This document shows positions 60,534 through 64,000 of a stretch of DNA of 64,000 nucleotides, piece after piece. The DNA lies in NCBI GenBank assembly GCA_013001885.1, contig JABDLD010000016.1, positions 1 through 64,000 of the forward strand, read 5' to 3'. Both the position numbers and the translations under genes were made by a program. The notes below the pieces were generated by a model, which saw nothing but the letters and a program-made list of their open reading frames with translations, had not been told where the DNA came from and ran no database searches. This DNA is from Lysobacterales bacterium. GTDB taxonomy: Bacteria > Pseudomonadota > Gammaproteobacteria > Xanthomonadales > SZUA-36. Each line of letters begins with the position of its first letter. The stretch's first letter is position 1.

Positions 60534-62051
60534 TCAGAGATCAAACTTGATCCCCTGCGCCAGCGGCAGATCCTTGCCCCAGTTAATGGTGTTGGTCTGG
60601 CGCCGCATATAAACCTTCCATGCGTCAGACCCGGATTCTCGCCCTCCGCCCGTTTCTTTTTCGCCGCCGAAAGCGCCGCCAATTTCTGCGCCGGAGGTCC
60701 CGATGTTCACGTTGGCGATACCGCAATCTGAACCCACGGCCGACAGAAACAGCTCCGAATTGCTGACGTCAGTGGTAAAGATCGCCGATGACAGACCCTG
60801 GGGGACAGCGTTGTTCATGCGCACGGCGTCTTCGATATCGGAAAACGGTATCACGTACAGAATCGGAACAAAGGTTTCGGTCTGGACAATCTCCCAGTCG
60901 TTTTCCGCCATGACGATCGTCGGCTCCACGAAAAAGCCTGCGCGATCAATGCGCGACCCGCCGGTCAGGATGGTGCCCCCCGCAGTGCGCACCGCCTCCA
61001 TTGCCGCTTCGAAGTCCTTTACTGCCGTGCTGTCGACCAGTGGCCCCATCAAGGTGTCGGGGTCGAGGGCGTCACCGATGCGAACCTGCTGGTAAGCGCT
61101 GACCAATTGACCGGTCACCTGGTCGAGGATCGAGTCATGGACGAACAGACGACGGGTCGTGGTACAGCGCTGTCCGGCGGTTCCAACCGCGCCGAATACG
61201 ATTCCCGGAATGGCCATCTGCAGGTCGGCGGTCTGGTCGAGGATAATTGCGTTATTGCCGCCAAGTTCCAGCAAGCTGCGGCCAAAACGTTCGGCCACGC
61301 GTGTGCCGACCTTTCTGCCCACCCAGGTCGATCCGGTGAAAGAGACCAGTTGGACACGCTCGTCGTCGACGAATCGGTTCGCCAGGTCGTGTCCGCTGGC
61401 CATGAAGCTCAGGAAAATAGGCGGAAAGCCACCCTCTTCCAGCGCCTGGTTGCAGATCTTCTGAACCGCGGTGCAGCACAGCGGGCATTTCGACGAGGGT
61501 TTCCAAACGGTTACGTTGCCACAGATGGCTGAAAGCAGCGCATTCCAGGCCCAGACGGCAACCGGAAAATTGAATGACGTGATGACGCCGACGATACCCA
61601 GCGGATGCCACTGCTCGTACATGCGGTGCTGCGGCCTCTCCGAGTGCATGGTCAGACCGTAAAGCATCCGTGACTGGCCGAGAGCGAAATCTCCGATATC
61701 GATCATTTCCTGGACTTCGCCGTCACCTTCCGCCTTGATTTTCCCCATTTCGAGGCTGACCAGGCTGCCGAGCGCATCCTTGTTGCTGCGTAACGCATCG
61801 GTGACCAGGCGAACGGCCTCGCCGCGTTGTGGTGCAGGTACCTTGCGCCAGGCTTCGAATACAGACTGGGCTGTTGTGATGACCCGTTCATAGTCGGCTG
61901 CCGACGCACCGTAAATGCTGGCGATCAACTCGCCATTGGCCGGGTTGAAGGACTCGATGATTCCTTCATCCCGGGTAGAAGACCATTCGTTGTTGCCGAA
62001 GCAGGCTCCGGGATTGAAGTCTTCGATACCTAGCGTTTTCAGAAATTCCAT
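60534..62051 (-). CDS. ALDH7-type aldehyde dehydrogenase (aminoadipate semialdehyde)
   Basis: A 505-residue NAD-dependent aldehyde dehydrogenase of family 7 (antiquitin; bacterial AmaB/Pcd). The catalytic Cys296 lies in [11 protein letters not shown] and the general base Glu262 in [10 protein letters not shown]. The motif [24 protein letters not shown] near the C-terminus is characteristic. It oxidises 2-aminoadipate 6-semialdehyde (in equilibrium with piperideine-6-carboxylate) in lysine catabolism, fitting with gcdH nearby. The ATG at 62051 gives the family length; the frame is open upstream to 62141. Confidence 0.9.
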   Translation of the reverse strand: MEFLKTLGIEDFNPGACFGNNEWSSTRDEGIIESFNPANGELIASIYGASAADYERVITTAQSVFEAWRKVPAPQRGEAVRLVTDALRSNKDALGSLVSLEMGKIKAEGDGEVQEMIDIGDFALGQSRMLYGLTMHSERPQHRMYEQWHPLGIVGVITSFNFPVAVWAWNALLSAICGNVTVWKPSSKCPLCCTAVQKICNQALEEGGFPPIFLSFMASGHDLANRFVDDERVQLVSFTGSTWVGRKVGTRVAERFGRSLLELGGNNAIILDQTADLQMAIPGIVFGAVGTAGQRCTTTRRLFVHDSILDQVTGQLVSAYQQVRIGDALDPDTLMGPLVDSTAVKDFEAAMEAVRTAGGTILTGGSRIDRAGFFVEPTIVMAENDWEIVQTETFVPILYVIPFSDIEDAVRMNNAVPQGLSSAIFTTDVSNSELFLSAVGSDCGIANVNIGTSGAEIGGAFGGEKETGGGRESGSDAWKVYMRRQTNTINWGKDLPLAQGIKFDL

Positions 62052-62105
62052 GATGATTTTGTACCTGCTGGTTGAGTTGCAGAAAGGATTGCGGTCAATC
62101 CGCGT

Positions 62106-62111
62106 ATTATC
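62106..62111 (-). promoter_or_regulatory. Probable -10 box of the ALDH7-pyrD-murB operon
   Basis: GATAAT on the minus strand lies 54 bases upstream of the ATG at 62051. The corresponding -35 region (TGCAAG) is weak. Confidence 0.35.
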
Positions 62112-62169
62112 GCACTGCACCTCATATCTTGCACCCGCCACGGTGCGTAAAAATAAAACAGCTATTGAT

Positions 62170-62197
62170 GGAACTCCCGCGTTCAGGCCGTGTCATA
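62170..62197 (+). promoter_or_regulatory. Candidate autoregulatory sigma-E promoter of rpoE
   Basis: GGAACTC (62170-62176) and TCATA (62193-62197) are separated by 16 bases, close to the extracytoplasmic sigma-E pattern GGAACTT-N16-TCTGA/TCAAA. It lies upstream of rpoE, which in other gammaproteobacteria is transcribed by its own sigma factor. Transcription would begin near 62203. Confidence 0.55.
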
Positions 62198-62358
62198 TCG
62201 CACAGTGGGAACAACGACCATGATATGCTCAGCGCAGGGAGCCGACGCGAATGACGGCCGTAAGCCAATTGAAAGTTGTTCAGAACTTGAGTGAGACGGA
62301 AGCCCGCGTTCGGCAGCCTCTACACAAGCCTGACAAAAAAGAGATAACACAAGAACGC

Positions 62359-62940
62359 ATGAGCGAAGCGCAGGTCGATCAACTACTGGTGGAACGGGTG
62401 CAGAATGGCGACAAGAAAGCCTTCGACCTGCTTATCAGCAAATACCAGCACCGGATCATCAGCCTGGTCACGCGCTACGTGTCCGACCAGACCGAGGCTC
62501 TCGACGTGGCCCAGGAAGCCTTTATCAAGGCATACCGGGCTATCGACCGGTTTCGGGGTGACAGTGCCTTCTACACGTGGCTTTACCGGATTGCGATAAA
62601 CACGGCCAAAAACTGGCTGGTCGCCAGAAAAAGAAGGCCGCCTGCGTCAGACATCGACGCTGTCGACGCCGAGCAGTACGATATCGACAGCCGGTTGAAG
62701 GAACAGGGCACGCCGGAAAACGAAATGATGCGTGACGAGATCAGGCGCACCGTATATGACACCATCGCAGACTTACCCGATGACTTGCGCACGGCCATCA
62801 TGCTGCGCGAGATGGAAGGCATGAGCTATGAAGATATTGCAGTGACGATGGACTGCCCGATCGGAACGGTCCGCTCGCGGATTTTCCGGGCGCGGGAAGC
62901 CATCGATCAAAAACTAAAACCCCTCGTTGAAGGGAATTGA
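62359..62940 (+). CDS. rpoE: RNA polymerase sigma factor RpoE (sigma-E/AlgU)
   Basis: A 193-residue extracytoplasmic-function sigma factor close to E. coli RpoE. Region 2 contains QEAFIKAYRAIDRFRGDSAFYTWLYRIAINTAKN; region 4 contains LPDDLRTAIMLREMEGMSYEDIA and GTVRSRIFRAREAID. It directs transcription of envelope-stress genes. The ATG at 62359 matches the E. coli start (MSE) and length. However, the frame is open back to an ATG at 62251 that has a better ribosome site (AGGGAG, 9 bases), so a 36-residue N-terminal extension is possible. It is followed by its anti-sigma factor rseA after 22 bases. Confidence 0.96.
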   Translation: MSEAQVDQLLVERVQNGDKKAFDLLISKYQHRIISLVTRYVSDQTEALDVAQEAFIKAYRAIDRFRGDSAFYTWLYRIAINTAKNWLVARKRRPPASDIDAVDAEQYDIDSRLKEQGTPENEMMRDEIRRTVYDTIADLPDDLRTAIMLREMEGMSYEDIAVTMDCPIGTVRSRIFRAREAIDQKLKPLVEGN

Positions 62941-62962
62941 AACACAGATTCGCGGAATGACA

Positions 62963-63607
62963 ATGAGCAAAGAAACACGAGAACATTTATCGGCCCTGGT
63001 CGACGGAGAAATCAGCCGGGAGACCAGCCGTTTCCTGGTCAAGCGCCTGGGTACTGATGATGAGCTGCGCTCCACCTGGACACGTTATCACCTGGTTCGG
63101 GACTGCCTGCGGCACCAGGATGGCTCCATCGCCGGAGATGATCTGAGCGCCCGTGTCAGCAGCGCCCTGGAAAATGAAAAGATCGCGAGGCCTGCTGTAC
63201 GTCGCATGCCGGCCCGGTGGCTGAAGCCCGCGGCCGGATTGGCAATTGCCGCCTCCGTTGCGTTGATGGCCATCGTCGCTGTCGGTCCCGGGCTGCCGGG
63301 GGTTCAACCGGTCGCGGAAGAGTTGGCCGACCAAGCCGAGCCCGAGGCGTTTACCAGCCCGCAGGGGCTGACGCGTACGCCATATTCCAGCGAGGTCAGC
63401 CTGGCGGGGCGGTCCAATGCCCAGGACCGTAAGATGAATGCCTACCTGATTCGCCATTACCAGGCTACCGGCGCCGCGAGCGGCAAAGGGTTCGTCACCT
63501 TTGTCCCGATCGTCATTACCGGTTCCAGCGCCCTTGTCCAACAGGACCAGGCAGAGGCAGACAGAAACAAGGAAGATTCCGGGGACGAAGAAACCACGCT
63601 GCGATGA
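62963..63607 (+). CDS. rseA: Anti-sigma-E factor RseA/MucA
   Basis: A 214-residue single-pass membrane protein: a cytoplasmic sigma-binding domain (residues 1-78, HLSALVDGEISRETSRFLVKRL), one transmembrane helix (about 87-110) and a periplasmic tail rich in Ala, Gln and Glu. It holds RpoE inactive until regulated proteolysis destroys it. The start at 62963 has a GGA 6 bases upstream; the ATG at 62957 is an alternative. It overlaps rseB by 4 bases (ATGA). Confidence 0.94.
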   Translation: MSKETREHLSALVDGEISRETSRFLVKRLGTDDELRSTWTRYHLVRDCLRHQDGSIAGDDLSARVSSALENEKIARPAVRRMPARWLKPAAGLAIAASVALMAIVAVGPGLPGVQPVAEELADQAEPEAFTSPQGLTRTPYSSEVSLAGRSNAQDRKMNAYLIRHYQATGAASGKGFVTFVPIVITGSSALVQQDQAEADRNKEDSGDEETTLR

Positions 63608-64000
63608 AACATCGTTTTGCCAAATGGGGTCTGGCTCTGGCTTTGCTTGGGCCGGCAGGACCCGGCGTGGCGTCAGACAAGGACGACCCTGTCGCCATGC
63701 TGGAGCGCATGAGTTCGGCGATGAGCCAAATGAGTTACCAGGGAACGTTCGTCTATGTCCAGGGCGATAAAGTGGACACCATGCGGATAACCCATGTGGC
63801 CGACCAGCACGGTATTCGTGAGCGACTGGTCGCTGTTTCCGGAGCGCCGAGGGAAATCCTCAGAGACTCCAGCGGGGTTCGTTGGGTGTTGGCGGACGAC
63901 CATTCGGTTTTCGAAGATTCAGGCTTCAACATCTCATTTTTTCCTGAACTGCCGCTGGATCAGCATGGCCGGACCGAGCTCTCCTATTCGATGAAAACCG
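63604..64000 (+). CDS. rseB: Sigma-E regulatory protein RseB/MucB (N-terminal part)
   Basis: The first 132 residues of a periplasmic regulator; the gene continues past the right edge. A signal peptide (about residues 1-24, LALALLGPAGPGVAS) is followed by the MucB/RseB N-terminal domain: MLERMSSAMSQMSYQGTFVYVQGDKVDTMRITH. That domain has a LolA-like half-barrel that senses mislocalised lipopolysaccharide or lipoproteins and protects RseA from cleavage. It overlaps rseA by 4 bases, giving the standard rpoE-rseA-rseB order. Confidence 0.93.
   Translation, partial: MKHRFAKWGLALALLGPAGPGVASDKDDPVAMLERMSSAMSQMSYQGTFVYVQGDKVDTMRITHVADQHGIRERLVAVSGAPREILRDSSGVRWVLADDHSVFEDSGFNISFFPELPLDQHGRTELSYSMKT

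Noticed and set aside
62085-62146. Short hairpins upstream of the ALDH7 gene as possible terminators or a tRNA
   Set aside because: The stems are only 5-6 bases, no T-run follows, and no tRNA cloverleaf can be drawn.
62283-62288. A GAACTT that could be a second sigma-E -35 element
   Set aside because: No TCTGA-like -10 box follows at 15-17 bases.

Overview
The window is 64 kb of densely packed chromosome from a gammaproteobacterium. The evidence is an E. coli-type purB, a gyrA whose residue numbering matches E. coli through the quinolone region, the ppi-lpxH pair, RoxA, a 1650-residue NAD-dependent glutamate dehydrogenase, and the rpoE-rseA-rseB stress operon. The short NAD kinase resembles the Xanthomonadales/alphaproteobacterial form rather than the E. 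coli form. This suggests a deep-branching, aerobic, probably free-living lineage near the Xanthomonadales/Chromatiales, but I cannot name a genus. I found no rRNA, tRNA, CRISPR array, insertion sequence, prophage or integrase. No gene-free stretch exceeds about 245 bases, so this is core chromosome rather than an island.

Layout: 1-8.6 kb holds an ABC-F ATPase fragment, a DUF2189 membrane protein, a thioredoxin-reductase-like ferredoxin/flavodoxin-NADP reductase, ung, a GFA/MAPEG pair, icd, a DUF455 ferritin-like protein and lpxH-ppi. gyrA follows (8.9-11.5 kb), then a minus-strand redox group (DUF3365, OsmC, peroxiredoxin, PilH-like receiver). From 13.6 to 22.6 kb lies a minus-strand operon purB-roxA-sucA-sucB-lpd-acuI. 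fumC and an alpha carbonic anhydrase lead away from it. At 24.9-28.8 kb there is a small exported protein-YtrA-type GntR-ABC transporter operon and a sodium:solute symporter. At 29-33.7 kb there is a TetR-controlled RND efflux operon.

From 33.8 to 38.5 kb an FKBP isomerase precedes ugd-gmd-fcl (UDP-glucuronate and GDP-L-fucose for surface polysaccharide) and a DUF2058 protein. metH is co-transcribed behind an ArsR-methyltransferase fusion regulator that has a clear inverted repeat at its start. Divergent from it is gdhB-nadK-LMW phosphatase-fructosamine kinase: glutamate oxidation, NADP supply and a likely protein deglycation pair. From 50.4 to 56.3 kb lies the most intriguing block, a tightly coupled operon of a LolA-like periplasmic carrier, two FtsX-type permeases, a LolD-like ATPase, an outer-membrane beta-barrel and YceH. 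It looks like a dedicated trans-envelope lipid or lipoprotein route.

The right end has a 5'-nucleotidase, glutaryl-CoA dehydrogenase, murB, pyrD, an ALDH7-type semialdehyde dehydrogenase (with gcdH, the two ends of a lysine degradation route) and the sigma-E operon, with a plausible self-activated sigma-E promoter. The operons are joined by many 1-4 base start/stop overlaps, and several convergent pairs share their stop codons.
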